Source of the DNA: Tritrichomonas foetus
Taxonomy: Eukaryota > Parabasalia > Tritrichomonadida > Tritrichomonadidae
Length of the DNA: 64,000 bases
Direction: 5' to 3'
Assembly: GCA_001839685.1 (NCBI GenBank)
Contig: MLAK01000815.1
Coordinates: 124,001-188,000, forward strand
In this document: positions 41,025 through 50,440 of the stretch, piece by piece
How the letters are laid out: every line of letters starts with the position of its first letter
How positions within the stretch are numbered: the first letter of the stretch is position 1
The notes under the pieces: generated by a model
Databases searched by the model: none
Told to the model about the DNA's origin: nothing
Seen by the model: only the letters and a program-made list of their open reading frames with translations
Made by a program: the position numbers and the translations under genes

Positions 41025-41429
41025 ATGTTTGGCGAAATTTTTGCATTATGTCTGGATTTAACTAGCAAAATGCAAAGTATGGAAATATGCAAGCCTTTTT
41101 CTAAACCAATTGATCCTGTGGAAGGCCATTGTGTTGATTATTTACAAATAATTAAAAAGCCAATGGATCTCGAAACAATCATTCATAAACTGAATGCCAA
41201 CCAATACAAAAATATAGAAAGTTGGATTGAAGATGTTGAGCAAATTTGGAAGAATGCCCTCCTTTACAACGACGAGGAAAGCTTCATTTACTGCATGGCA
41301 CTCGACATGCAGTGTTGGTTCAGAAAAAAAGTGACAAAAATTCCTCATAAAACTGAGGAAGAGTGGTATCTTGATTTGAAAAAGGCCACAGATCATTTAT
41401 GTTTCACATTGAGTGTTCCCCCTACTTGA
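41025..41429 (+). CDS. Small single-bromodomain protein
   Basis: The product is 134 residues, essentially one bromodomain. KPFSKPIDPVEGHCVDYLQ and IIKKPMDLETIIHKLNANQY give the ZA loop and the PMDL motif. NALLYNDEESFIYCMALDMQ carries the Asn that binds acetyl-lysine. The two GTG/TTG codons before the ATG are open but are not eukaryotic starts. It probably reads acetylated histones as part of a larger complex, since it has no other domain. Short bromodomain-only proteins of this kind occur in trichomonads. Confidence 0.9.
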   Translation: MFGEIFALCLDLTSKMQSMEICKPFSKPIDPVEGHCVDYLQIIKKPMDLETIIHKLNANQYKNIESWIEDVEQIWKNALLYNDEESFIYCMALDMQCWFRKKVTKIPHKTEEEWYLDLKKATDHLCFTLSVPPT

Positions 41430-41755
41430 AAAAATCTTTTTAATTTCCAAATTTCATGAAATTTCGATGAAATTGTTCATTTTTATGACAATTTAAATGA
41501 TAAATTGCTTGATCAAGCAATTTTTCTTTTTTGAACATGAATTTTTAGTAGAAATTGAATTCGTTCGAAAGACATAATATATGTCACGTTTCTGAAAAAT
41601 GTTTTGAAAACCAACAAAGAAGAACTAAGAATAAATAAGAATTGTAAAGACAAATCACTATAGTTAATTTAAAATAGTTATTAATAAAAAGTTAATGAGT
41701 TGTAATTAATTATTTTTCATATTACAGTGAAATTTTATTCATAAATCATCGTTTT
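41430..41755. other. Intergenic region between convergent genes
   Basis: Between the ends of the bromodomain gene and the beta-helix gene. Dominated by a 22-bp perfect palindrome (listed separately). No gene seen. Confidence 0.5.
41502..41523. repeat. Perfect 22-bp palindrome
   Basis: AAATTGCTTGATCAAGCAAT followed by TT is fully self-complementary. It sits about 70 bp after the bromodomain stop, between convergent genes, where a hairpin could mark transcript ends. Function is unknown. Confidence 0.6.
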
Positions 41756-42937
41756 CTATATTTCATGACATTTCAGTTCAAGTGAATCGAAAATATATTC
41801 TTTTTCACACATTAAGCATATATCTTTTCCATCATTAGCCACCATACAAATTCGACAATTGTTCATTTCGCAAATATTTTTGGTACATTTTGTATAATCC
41901 CCCATAGTATCATCATCAAGTATTTCAATTTTATAACCATATTGACATTGAATGCATGTTTTTTGTTGGTAGTACGCCCTATCAATTATAGCACAGTAGA
42001 TACAATTATCTATTATACATGAATCGTCGTTTGGCCGAATCAATGACATCTCATTTTGTGTATCATATTGATTTAGATTAGGAATTTGATTATAAAAATT
42101 AGAATTATTTATAAGAATAGGAACATCTACTTGTTCAAGTCCTGTAATGTTATAGTCATTATCAGAATATGAATCAGAAATAAGAAAATCAATATTATTT
42201 TCAGTGTAAAATAAGTTACCACTATTATCCACAAAAACAGCATTTTGAACTATTAATGAATAATTTCTAAAATTAAATATAGCAATCGAGAAATTATTAC
42301 CAATGAAATTTGCATATTCAACAATAATTTGATCATATCCAACATTGGAACTTCGTAAAAAATTGTATCCAGAACAATTTGATACTGTAAGCTGTGAAAT
42401 CTTAACTAAATTATTATCACTTGAGTGTTGTATGTATATTCCAAAGTTGTCTTTCGATATAATTTGGGTAAGATTCCAATCATTCATAATATTTTTTGAA
42501 CCGCGATAAAATAGGCATTCTGCTGCTCCATTGAATTGATAATTCAAAGTAAAGTTTATTTGTGTGTTTTCACAATTTACGTATCCCATTCCAAAATAAG
42601 GTGATCTCACTGTTGTTATTGCATTATTAAAGGAATTACAGCTTAATAAAATGTTGTGAGTTTCAAAATGAAAAGCAGCATCATCACATTTTATAAATAG
42701 ACAATGAGTTATTTCAACACCAGTATCTGCAGTATAGCCATTTACTATGTAAATAGCTTCCTGTTTACAGTTATGAAAGAAGCAGTTGGTAATATTTGTC
42801 CAAAAATAATTCGATAAATCATATTTATCAAAATTTCCGATAATTTGTTCATGAATATCGAAGTTTTCAGTATTTAGAAAAGAAAGAGAATTTGGTTTTT
42901 GGTAACTCCTTTGAATAAAAAGGATAACGAGAATCAT
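41756..42937 (-). CDS. Secreted beta-helix protein with Cys-rich C-terminus
   Basis: The product is 393 residues. A weak N-terminal hydrophobic stretch (MILVILFIQRSY) may be a signal peptide. Residues 40-290 have the short repeating strand pattern of right-handed beta-helices (FWTNITNCFFHNCKQEAIYI, then EITHCLFIKCDDAAF). The last 90 residues contain about a dozen cysteines in CxxC spacing (CIQCQYGY, CEMNNCRICMV, CLMCEKEY). This layout matches the polymorphic adhesin-like surface families of trichomonads. Unlike those, no membrane helix follows the Cys-rich part, so this copy is either secreted or truncated. Confidence 0.65.
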   Translation of the reverse strand: MILVILFIQRSYQKPNSLSFLNTENFDIHEQIIGNFDKYDLSNYFWTNITNCFFHNCKQEAIYIVNGYTADTGVEITHCLFIKCDDAAFHFETHNILLSCNSFNNAITTVRSPYFGMGYVNCENTQINFTLNYQFNGAAECLFYRGSKNIMNDWNLTQIISKDNFGIYIQHSSDNNLVKISQLTVSNCSGYNFLRSSNVGYDQIIVEYANFIGNNFSIAIFNFRNYSLIVQNAVFVDNSGNLFYTENNIDFLISDSYSDNDYNITGLEQVDVPILINNSNFYNQIPNLNQYDTQNEMSLIRPNDDSCIIDNCIYCAIIDRAYYQQKTCIQCQYGYKIEILDDDTMGDYTKCTKNICEMNNCRICMVANDGKDICLMCEKEYIFDSLELKCHEI

Positions 42938-43202
42938 TTGTTAGTTTTTTCACCAAAAACGTTTTGTGATGACAGTTGTTCGTTTCAGTGGCAAATTGAT
43001 TCAATCAAACTTTTGACATGACAATTGAAAAAATATAATGGCAAAAAAAGACCAAAATTTTCAATGGATATATTGAATATTGTATTATACAATGAGCATT
43101 GATTTTGACGGATTATACATACTTATAGCATGGAAAAAGAAATAAAAGAAATCGAAGAAGTAATCCTTATGAAGCTTATCTTTCAAACCAGACTAGTTTC
43201 AC

Positions 43203-43880
43203 TTAAATCTCATCAAGTTCATCATCATTCTTAATCTTTAAATCACTAACACTTAAGTGTGCTTTCAACTCGCTATGTCACATTCATAATTGAAATAACT
43301 TTATATAAAGCTCTCATAATATGGTTTTGGTTAATTCTTCCTGTATATTTTGAAATTCGGGATACAAAAGCATTAATATCTTCTCATTTAAGAGGATAGG
43401 AATAATCAACAAGGTTTGTTACAACTGATAATGTTTCTTTGCTGCCACAATAAGAAAATTCCGATGTTAGTCTTTTTGAATAAAATTTTGATGATATGAA
43501 AAACTTTGAGCCATTAAAAACCATTGAATATCTGCACTAAATCTTATGGGCCTTCATTCTATATAAGCATAAACAAAGTCTGTTAAAACTGGATGATCAC
43601 CTTTGCACAAGAGATCATTCTTTAAAGAAATCAATATATTTTTGAATAACTCAAAGTATTGTTTTGAATTTTTCATAGTCTTTCAGGTGGCGTTAATGTT
43701 TCTAGTTCAAAGGTAATCTTTTCATTTCTCCATATTTAAATGATATCAAATCGTGTGGATTTTTATATCAATTCTACATCAAAAATTTCATCTTTACACG
43801 AATTTTTCTATGATGTTACTCAAAAAGTTCGTCAAAAAAAATTAATTTTCCATCACCATTATTAAAGACTTATAAATCTA
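43203..43880 (-). pseudogene. Decayed DUF4419-like gene
   Basis: On the reverse strand, protein-like pieces run in order through shifting frames: FKYGEMKR and ITFELETLTPPE; then FKNILISLKNDLLCKGDHPV with LTDFVYAYIE and RPIRFSADIQWFLMAQSFSY; SEFSYCGSKETLSVVTNLVD; EDINAFVSRISKYTGRINQN; and an acidic end SDLKIKNDDELDEI before a stop at 43203. The AYN-H-L-SPD-W-QGFS pattern is like DUF4419, a family with several trichomonad members and no known function. Two expected Trp codons are TGA and at least three frameshifts are needed. The family call is tentative; the decay is clear. Confidence 0.6.
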
Positions 43881-44194
43881 GAGGAAAGGACTCTTCTTAT
43901 TTCTTGTTTATATGTTGAATAAATATGCTCTATTTCACTTCAACATATTCAAAACCCTCAATTTATAAAATACCATTTCACATTTTGATTAATAAAAGTA
44001 TTTTTTCAATTCATGAAAAACTTAACCTTATCTAGACTTATATAAGACCTTATCTCTTCATCGTTTTGTGTTAATTTATTTCTCAATGTTCTATTAGACT
44101 ATTTAAGCTGTCAAAAAAATTCAAAAGTACAAAATGACAAATTTAACCATATAACCGATTTTATTTAACCTCTCTCTATTGAGCAAATTTGTCA
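43881..44194. other. Intergenic region
   Basis: Upstream of the LRR gene and next to the decayed N-terminus of the DUF4419-like relic. Contains pyrimidine-rich CCTCTCTCTATT at about 44169-44180, shortly before the LRR start. No gene seen. Confidence 0.4.
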
Positions 44195-45622
44195 ATGAAC
44201 GAAATCAGGTTTTCATATCAAGGAATTGAATACGAACTAAGAGATACAAAATCAGTTACTATTCTTAATTCCTTAGTTGACTACTGTAAACATAGAAATA
44301 GCTTAGAATTACCAGACCAAGTTAATAATTGGGACTCATCTTATAAAGTGAAATCTATCAGATCAGGAGCTTTCACAAACATTTCTATTGAAAATCTGAC
44401 AATTGATTGCTCACACTTTAAATCCCTTCCAAATCGTGTTTTTTCTTTTTCTTCAATAAAAACACTTAAATTAATCAACACTCGATCCACTTTTTCAATG
44501 AGTGGCGAAACTTTTGCTTTTGCTGATGATTTAGAAAACATCATTTTTGATGAAAATGAAAAAAATTTTCTTTTCCAAAATGGTGTTTTATATGATCTTA
44601 AAAATTCCAAAGTGTTATTTGTCACTAAAAATGTCCAAAAAATTGATGTTATTTCATCGATGGTTGAAATTTCTGATTTTGCATGCCAAAATTGCACACA
44701 ACTGACAAAGGTGATATTTTCAAACAATAGTTCATTAAAAAGAATTGGCCAGTATGCATTTAAAAATTGCACTAATTTAAAAATAATTGAATTACCTAAT
44801 AATATTTCTACAATTGATAAATATGCCTTTGAAAATTGTTTTAATTTATTGAATATAAAATTAAGTGAACAATTATCCATCATTGATAAGAAAGCTTTTT
44901 ATTTATGTTCATCTTTAGAAATAATAGTTATTCCATCATGTATTAAATTAGTAGGAAAAAAAGCATTTTCAAGATGCTCGTCACTTAACAATGTTTATTT
45001 TTGTTGTTCAAAGAAAGATGTGAATATTTTCAAAAATTCTTTTGATAATGATATTCACAATGAAAACTTTAATAGTAAACTTAGCGTAATTTTCGATCAT
45101 GTTCAAGCTTTAGATCATGATGATGTTTTTTTCGGTGAAATGCAATGGGAAGAATATCGACAAATTGAAAAACTTTTGATAAAAGCTCAAGCTTTTCATT
45201 CAAAAGTTCAAGAAGAAATTAATCAAATCGCTGAAACGAAATTTGTGATGAAGGAAGAAGGATCTGAACCGAATCGAAATGAATTATTCTATCAATTCCT
45301 TTCAGATAAACAAAAATTATTTGATTCCATGTGTAATTATATATATGGTGATGAAAAAACTTCAGGTGATGCGAAATTACTTGAATTAACATTAGATCAT
45401 AAAAATAAAGAAATTAAAGAAATCAAAAAGAAAATTGATCAATTAAAAAATCAACATTTAATTAGTAAAATGAATTTCGATGACATGGCGCGTGAAAAGG
45501 AATCATTATTTGATGACAATCGAAAAGTTTATTCATTAAAATCAGAATTATTGGAAAAAGAGAATATCCGAATTTTATTGAACGAGAATGTGAAAAATTG
45601 CAATCCAAAGTTTTTGATTTAG
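44195..45622 (+). CDS. LRR-5 (BspA-type) and coiled-coil protein, N-terminal frame of a split gene
   Basis: The product is 475 residues from the first ATG. Residues 40-280 are leucine-rich repeats of the BspA type: IRSGAFTNISIENLTI, ISDFACQNCTQLTKVIF, IGQYAFKNCTNLKIIELP, IDKYAFENCFNLLNIKL and VGKKAFSRCSSLNNVYF, about 23 residues apart. Residues 315-470 form a coiled coil. The frame then ends at NCNPKFLI while a second open frame continues the coil. The lost register is near the run ATTTTATT at about 45571-45578, where one inserted base would join the two. Trichomonad genomes carry hundreds of BspA-type repeats; here they are fused to a kinase-like domain, so this is an intracellular signalling protein, not a surface adhesin. 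Confidence 0.75.
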   Translation: MNEIRFSYQGIEYELRDTKSVTILNSLVDYCKHRNSLELPDQVNNWDSSYKVKSIRSGAFTNISIENLTIDCSHFKSLPNRVFSFSSIKTLKLINTRSTFSMSGETFAFADDLENIIFDENEKNFLFQNGVLYDLKNSKVLFVTKNVQKIDVISSMVEISDFACQNCTQLTKVIFSNNSSLKRIGQYAFKNCTNLKIIELPNNISTIDKYAFENCFNLLNIKLSEQLSIIDKKAFYLCSSLEIIVIPSCIKLVGKKAFSRCSSLNNVYFCCSKKDVNIFKNSFDNDIHNENFNSKLSVIFDHVQALDHDDVFFGEMQWEEYRQIEKLLIKAQAFHSKVQEEINQIAETKFVMKEEGSEPNRNELFYQFLSDKQKLFDSMCNYIYGDEKTSGDAKLLELTLDHKNKEIKEIKKKIDQLKNQHLISKMNFDDMAREKESLFDDNRKVYSLKSELLEKENIRILLNENVKNCNPKFLI

Positions 45623-46749
45623 AACAAATAGTCAAAAAATTGGTTCCTTTAGAAGAAATTTTGAATTCAAAAGAAGCTAGACGTGATAATTTATATGATC
45701 ATGAAATCAAAACACTTAAAAATAATAATTACGTATTAAGAAATGAAGTTAAAAAACTTCTTGCAATCATTAAAAACAAAGATCCAGCTGAATATCAAAA
45801 ACTAAATGACTATTATAATGATTCTGAACTTGACTTGAATAGAATGGATACCTTTTCAGATATTTTCGTACCTGAGATAGATGAATACAATAATAGTGAC
45901 CAACATGAAAATGAACTAAAAATTCAAGACGACGACGAAAAAATATACAAATCTAATCTTCGTAAAGACAATCTTTATTCCACTTTTAAATTCTATGATG
46001 ATTGTATTTCGTGTGATGTTGTTCAAAAAGTATTAAACAAATCTAATAAAGATATTTTGAATAATTCCGACGCAATTAAATCCTCGTTTTCTCAAAGGAA
46101 TATTAATTACCAGCATCCTTATCTTGCAACAATTATTGCAATGGGGCCAACATCAAGTGTTGATGTATATTACACGAAATATTATCCGCGTACTCTAAAG
46201 GATGCATTGAGATTGAATTTATTTGATCATACTCGACTTTCAGCCATTATTGGACAAATTATTAGCGGTCTTACATTTTTAGAATCTAAAGGAATTTATC
46301 ATCAGTCAATTAAAGCAAGCAATATACTTTTGACTGATCAGCATAATGTAAAAATTGCTGATTATTATACAAGAATTACTGATTTTGATCTATTTACACT
46401 TGGGAAAAAAAGGCTGAAACATTATCCAATAGAATTTGTTGTCAAACATGATTTTGGAAAGCGATTTGATATTTACATGTTTGGACTTCTCCTGTTTAAG
46501 ATTGTGTCTGGTAACACAAAAATAGATTATTCTGCGTCTGATATTCTTTTTGGAACTAAGTTGCAGTTACCAAATACTTATTCACTTAATGTTAAATCAT
46601 GGGTAATTCAACTTATTGAAAATTGTATTGGTGATCCAATGAGAAGACCGACATTTCTGGATATCCACCATCTTGCAATCAAGGAGAACTTTTGTTTCTT
46701 TGATAACACTGATGAATATATCATGAAAGCAATTATTCCAATAATGTGA
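45598..46749 (+). CDS. Coiled coil and pseudokinase, C-terminal frame of the same split gene
   Basis: This frame overlaps the LRR frame by 25 bases and has no ATG near its beginning; it opens upstream with ERECEKLQSKVFDLEQIVKK, continuing the coil. Residues 180-370 look like a protein kinase C-lobe: LSAIIGQIISGLTFLESKGI, YHQSIKASNILLT, VKIADYYT, GKRFDIYMFGLLLFKIVSG and CIGDPMRRPTF. His-Arg-Asp is replaced by His-Gln-Ser and DFG by DYY, and no glycine loop or catalytic Lys is evident. It should be inactive, a scaffold-type pseudokinase. The proper product of the joined gene would be about 850 residues. Confidence 0.75.
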   Translation: MQSKVFDLEQIVKKLVPLEEILNSKEARRDNLYDHEIKTLKNNNYVLRNEVKKLLAIIKNKDPAEYQKLNDYYNDSELDLNRMDTFSDIFVPEIDEYNNSDQHENELKIQDDDEKIYKSNLRKDNLYSTFKFYDDCISCDVVQKVLNKSNKDILNNSDAIKSSFSQRNINYQHPYLATIIAMGPTSSVDVYYTKYYPRTLKDALRLNLFDHTRLSAIIGQIISGLTFLESKGIYHQSIKASNILLTDQHNVKIADYYTRITDFDLFTLGKKRLKHYPIEFVVKHDFGKRFDIYMFGLLLFKIVSGNTKIDYSASDILFGTKLQLPNTYSLNVKSWVIQLIENCIGDPMRRPTFLDIHHLAIKENFCFFDNTDEYIMKAIIPIM

Positions 46750-47187
46750 TTTTTTTTTTTAGTAAAAAAACAATTATCATCATATGTTTTTCGTGTTAAT
46801 TTAAAGGAATCCTTATTTTTTCCCGAAATACGTATTTCTGTTAACAGTTAGCTATTTCATGAATGAAAGATTTCTCTTCTTCATATCTTAAAAAATGTAC
46901 TTTTGCTATTTGTAACTGTTTGTCAGAATGCGTATGAAAGTTTATGTCCTTCTTGTAAAATCTTAGAAAAAGACTCTTTTTATGTTCACATATGAATCTC
47001 TGTGTATCATAACAAAATGATTCTTATTCTTCTTCGAGTTTAAAATAATGAAACTTATAAACATAGCTCAAAAGGAGAAAGTAAGTTTACTATTGAAAAA
47101 AATACAAAGTTCAATTTTTTAAAAAAATAACATAAAATACATTCAAAACAAATAAGAAAAGAAAATTCATAAACAGTGGAAATTGAA
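46750..47187. other. Intergenic region between convergent genes
   Basis: Between the ends of the pseudokinase gene and the Rab-like gene. Begins with a run of ten T. No coding frame, repeat family or RNA gene recognised. Confidence 0.5.
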
Positions 47188-47889
47188 TTAACAGCATTCT
47201 TTCTTTTTGTTATTTTTGTTTTCATCTCCTCCAATATCAACAATTTTTGGTTGTTCATCTTTTGCTTCTTCAGTTTGCATTTTACTACTTTTCGGTGTTG
47301 CTTCAATATCTTTTTCCTTTTCGTCCTTTTTGTCAGTTTTTTCATTTTTGTCCTGACTTTTTGCAGGTTGCGCCTTTTCCTGGTTATATTCACCGAGATA
47401 AGCACGATAAGCAATATTGAGAAGTTTATTTATTCCTTCCCCTTGAGCGGCTAAACATTCCACAAACACCAATTTTCTATCGTTCGCAAAAGTGGCAATT
47501 TCTTCGAATTTGACCTGACGATTAGGTAGATCGACTTTGTTTGCAACAATAACGATAGGACATGAATCTGATGAATTTTCCCGAATTTCGTCAATCCAAC
47601 TTTGAAGTGCCTCAAAAGAAGAGCGATTCGATATATCGAAGACGAGAATCGCCAACTGTGAGCCGCGGAAGTAGATTTTAATAAGTGATCGATAGGTTTC
47701 TTGGCCAGCTGTATCCCAAATATTGAAGGAGACGTCCTGACCATTGAAATTTTCTGTAACGCTTGCGAAACCGGCGCCCAAAGTTGGTGAGGAGTCTAAA
47801 GGGTCGTTTGATCCGGTCAGCGCATGCAAGAGCGTGGTCTTGCCAACGGTTGTATTGCCGCAAAGAATGGCTTTGATCGCGTTAGTCAT
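47188..47889 (-). CDS. Rab-like small GTPase with long charged tail
   Basis: The product is 233 residues from an ATG placed directly before the G-domain; the frame opens 30 codons further upstream, but that extension is AT-rich and Tyr/Phe-rich. GNTTVGKTT is the P-loop, PTLGAGFASV carries the switch Thr, WDTAGQE is intact, and NKVD gives base specificity; the usual SAK motif is ECLAA. All residues for GTP binding and hydrolysis are present. A hydrophilic tail of about 65 residues (Lys/Glu-rich) leads to the double Cys end for geranylgeranylation, so it acts on a membrane in vesicle traffic. Which Rab subfamily is not clear. Confidence 0.9.
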   Translation of the reverse strand: MTNAIKAILCGNTTVGKTTLLHALTGSNDPLDSSPTLGAGFASVTENFNGQDVSFNIWDTAGQETYRSLIKIYFRGSQLAILVFDISNRSSFEALQSWIDEIRENSSDSCPIVIVANKVDLPNRQVKFEEIATFANDRKLVFVECLAAQGEGINKLLNIAYRAYLGEYNQEKAQPAKSQDKNEKTDKKDEKEKDIEATPKSSKMQTEEAKDEQPKIVDIGGDENKNNKKKECC

Positions 47890-49809
47890 ATGACGACCGT
47901 TTAAAAAATTATAAAATGGACGTCCATCATATAGAAAATGTTTGTAAAGCAATGAAAATAAAATTATATAAGTTATCATTTTTCCTGATTATGGGAGATA
48001 CTGTGCTCACAGTAATATCTTTTTTTTTAGTCATCACTGTTCTGACAATAATTTTAAAAGCTTCACTAAATTCTGAATTATTTGAACAAATGAAAAAGAT
48101 AATGATTAAAATCAAATTTTAACAATTTCTATAAAGTGGTGCCTGTGCAATTCATATCATTGTATATTTGATCAATACTTTGATTGACAAAATGATGTAA
48201 AATCAATCTTTTCCCAAATTGTCATACAGATCTCTATTTAAAAAGTTTAGAAATTTGATTAAAATCGTAATATTTTGATGAGGTCAGGACGGATTCCAAA
48301 ATTAGTTATAAAGCGCCGACCGTTTGAGTAACTTTTTGTGAATTAGCAAAACTTTTTCATGCATCTGAATTGGTACACTGTTCTTAGAATTGAGAAAAAT
48401 AACTTTTTGACTGACTTACAGTGATGATCATCAGATTTTGACCATTAGAAATAGCCGTTTAGGTCAATTGTTAATGCTCCATGATTATGATGGATAACTT
48501 GTTTTGAGCCAAATTTTTCTTGTAAATCAATTTTTATGGTATAAGGATTGAAAACATCAAATATCGGATTTTGCTTTGCTGATCGGAAGAGAATTCATGA
48601 TTGTCTTTGTGACAAAACAAAAAATGGTAACTCATTTTGTTTTCTAATTGCTCATATAACTAAGAGCCTCCTTATAATGCACAAACTTTTTTTCATTTGA
48701 AAGAAGACTTTTTTGAAGAAATCTGAATGAAAAACTAAAATTTTTACAGGAAAACTGCAGAAAATCAATTTTTTAGAGTTTTCAGAAAAAATAACGTTTC
48801 TCACTTTTCCTGTTCAATTGGGGACAAGATCGTTTTTAATTATTTATTAATTTATTGATCTTTCAATTGCTTTTATAAGCTTTTTCAATGTAAATTACAA
48901 ATTTGAAATAAAACCAAATAATTGTATTTCAAAAATTTATATTCCAATCAAACCTATTAACCTCCATTCAAAAGATATTTTATGTAATAATCATGATGTT
49001 CTTCCAGAAAGTAAGATTCATCTAAAATCTATTTTTTCATTTATTTATTAATTTATTGTTTTTGTTTTGTTTTGTTCACCATAATGGTGACTCATTCCAA
49101 ATTATGCGAAAAAAAAATATCATATCGTTTAAATTATAAGGACAATATTGGGTTCAATTCATGGATTTCGATGAAATAAATATTGAAGTTTAAAAAAAAC
49201 ATTTTTTTGCCCAATTATTGGATCCAATATCTTTCTCAACACTCTAACATGAATCTATCATCATTATATTGCATATGGGTTCATCTTCATGAGCTCGTGA
49301 AGAAAGAAAGAAATAAAGAAACGGAATAAACATCTAGATGATCGTAGATCTGTTCACAAAAAGTTCAGAATTGTCCATAATCTATCAGAAAAAGTTCTTG
49401 ATGTAAATTAACTAAAAATTTTTCCTGTTCTTTGATCTCATGTATTTTAAATTTACCTTTTTTTATTTGGTTCGTTATATTTTCCATTGAAAGTCTATGA
49501 TTGAATAATTAGAAAAGACTAATACTGTAAATGCCTCATATAAGAATCTAAAATCACGAAACATTACTGGAAACAGATGTAAGGTTGAACAATGCGCACT
49601 TTTCAATGAATCTATCAAAATAAATTGAATGTTCCATTTGAATTCTAAAAGGATTCATTGCTTAATATCATAGAAAAGTGAATTATTTGAAATCTTTTCG
49701 AATTGAAAAAACTTCAGCCTTTATTATTCAAATTTTGAATAAAAATAAAAATTTATTCAATCAGTCGATTCTTATTCAATTGAAAAAAATGAATCATTCA
49801 AAGAAGGCT
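47890..49809. other. Long intergenic region
   Basis: Promoter region of the Rab-like gene at the left and of a Myb gene at the right. In between AT-rich sequence with a 15-bp palindrome TCACCATAATGGTGA at 49076-49090 and ATTGGATCCAAT near 49217-49228. Short frames near 47916-48122 on both strands mirror each other and look like chance. The stretch 48280-48840 has more mixed base composition and may be an old insertion, but no ends or coding sequence can be shown. Confidence 0.4.
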
Positions 49810-49817
49810 TCACTTTT
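49810..49817 (+). promoter_or_regulatory. Possible initiator element of a Myb gene
   Basis: TCACTTTT starts 22 bases before the Myb ATG. In Trichomonas vaginalis the initiator TCAYW covers the start site within about 20 bases of the ATG; this fits, and a similar site occurs before the next Myb gene. The signal is short, so chance is possible. Confidence 0.3.
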
Positions 49818-49831
49818 TCTAGTTTTTTATC

Positions 49832-50440
49832 ATGCTTTTAAACAATCTCGCCAATTACTCTCCCAAGAAACAACAAAAACCTCATATCCGCTGTAAGTTT
49901 ACTCAAGAGGAAGATGAGCATCTTCAAGAGCTTGTGGAAAAATATGGAATCAATGACTGGGTTAAAATCACGTCTGAGATGGAAGGAAGGAATATCAGAC
50001 AATGCAGAGAACGATGGCAAAACTATCTAAGTCCAGACATCTGCAATGAAGGTTGGACAACAGAAGATGATCAAAAACTTTGGTATTTGGTTTCCACGTT
50101 TGGCTTGAAATGGAGTGTTTTATCTCACTTCTTTCCGAATAGAACATACAATAATGTAAGAAATCGATGGAAGAAGGAATTGAGGAAAAGAAAACTTGAA
50201 ATGAAAAGGTTAAAGGTTATTTATTCCTTGCTTGATCCAAAACTCTTGAAACAAGTGATAGAATTGAACACGAGAAAAATGAAAAAAGCAGAGGAAAAGG
50301 CCCAATTAGAAGCTGAGCATTCTAACGAACAAATAAATATTGAAAATACTCGGCACCAATTGTCACAAAATGGTTGGTACGATGGTAACTACTTTGCCGA
50401 TTTAAGCCCTTTTTATGACGAGGAGATTGACTGGGAATAA
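49832..50440 (+). CDS. Myb-like transcription factor (R2R3 type), first of three
   Basis: The product is 202 residues. Two Myb repeats: residues about 22-68 (FTQEEDEHLQELVEKYGIND, WVKITSEMEGRNIRQCRERW) and 73-118 (WTTEDDQKLWYLVSTFGLKW, LSHFFPNRTYNNVRNRWKK). The spaced Trp and aromatic residues of each repeat are present. A Lys/Glu-rich helical C-terminus follows with no activation motif I can identify. Short two-repeat Mybs are the dominant transcription factor family in trichomonads; they bind promoter elements directly. The target is unknown. Confidence 0.93.
   Translation: MLLNNLANYSPKKQQKPHIRCKFTQEEDEHLQELVEKYGINDWVKITSEMEGRNIRQCRERWQNYLSPDICNEGWTTEDDQKLWYLVSTFGLKWSVLSHFFPNRTYNNVRNRWKKELRKRKLEMKRLKVIYSLLDPKLLKQVIELNTRKMKKAEEKAQLEAEHSNEQINIENTRHQLSQNGWYDGNYFADLSPFYDEEIDWE

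Noticed and set aside
47890..47979. A 30-residue N-terminal extension of the Rab-like protein
   Set aside because: Rab proteins start directly before the G-domain, there is an ATG at 47889, and the extension has the composition of AT-rich spacer.
47916..48122. Two mirrored short frames on opposite strands with hydrophobic stretches
   Set aside because: They overlap each other almost fully and have no support other than being open.
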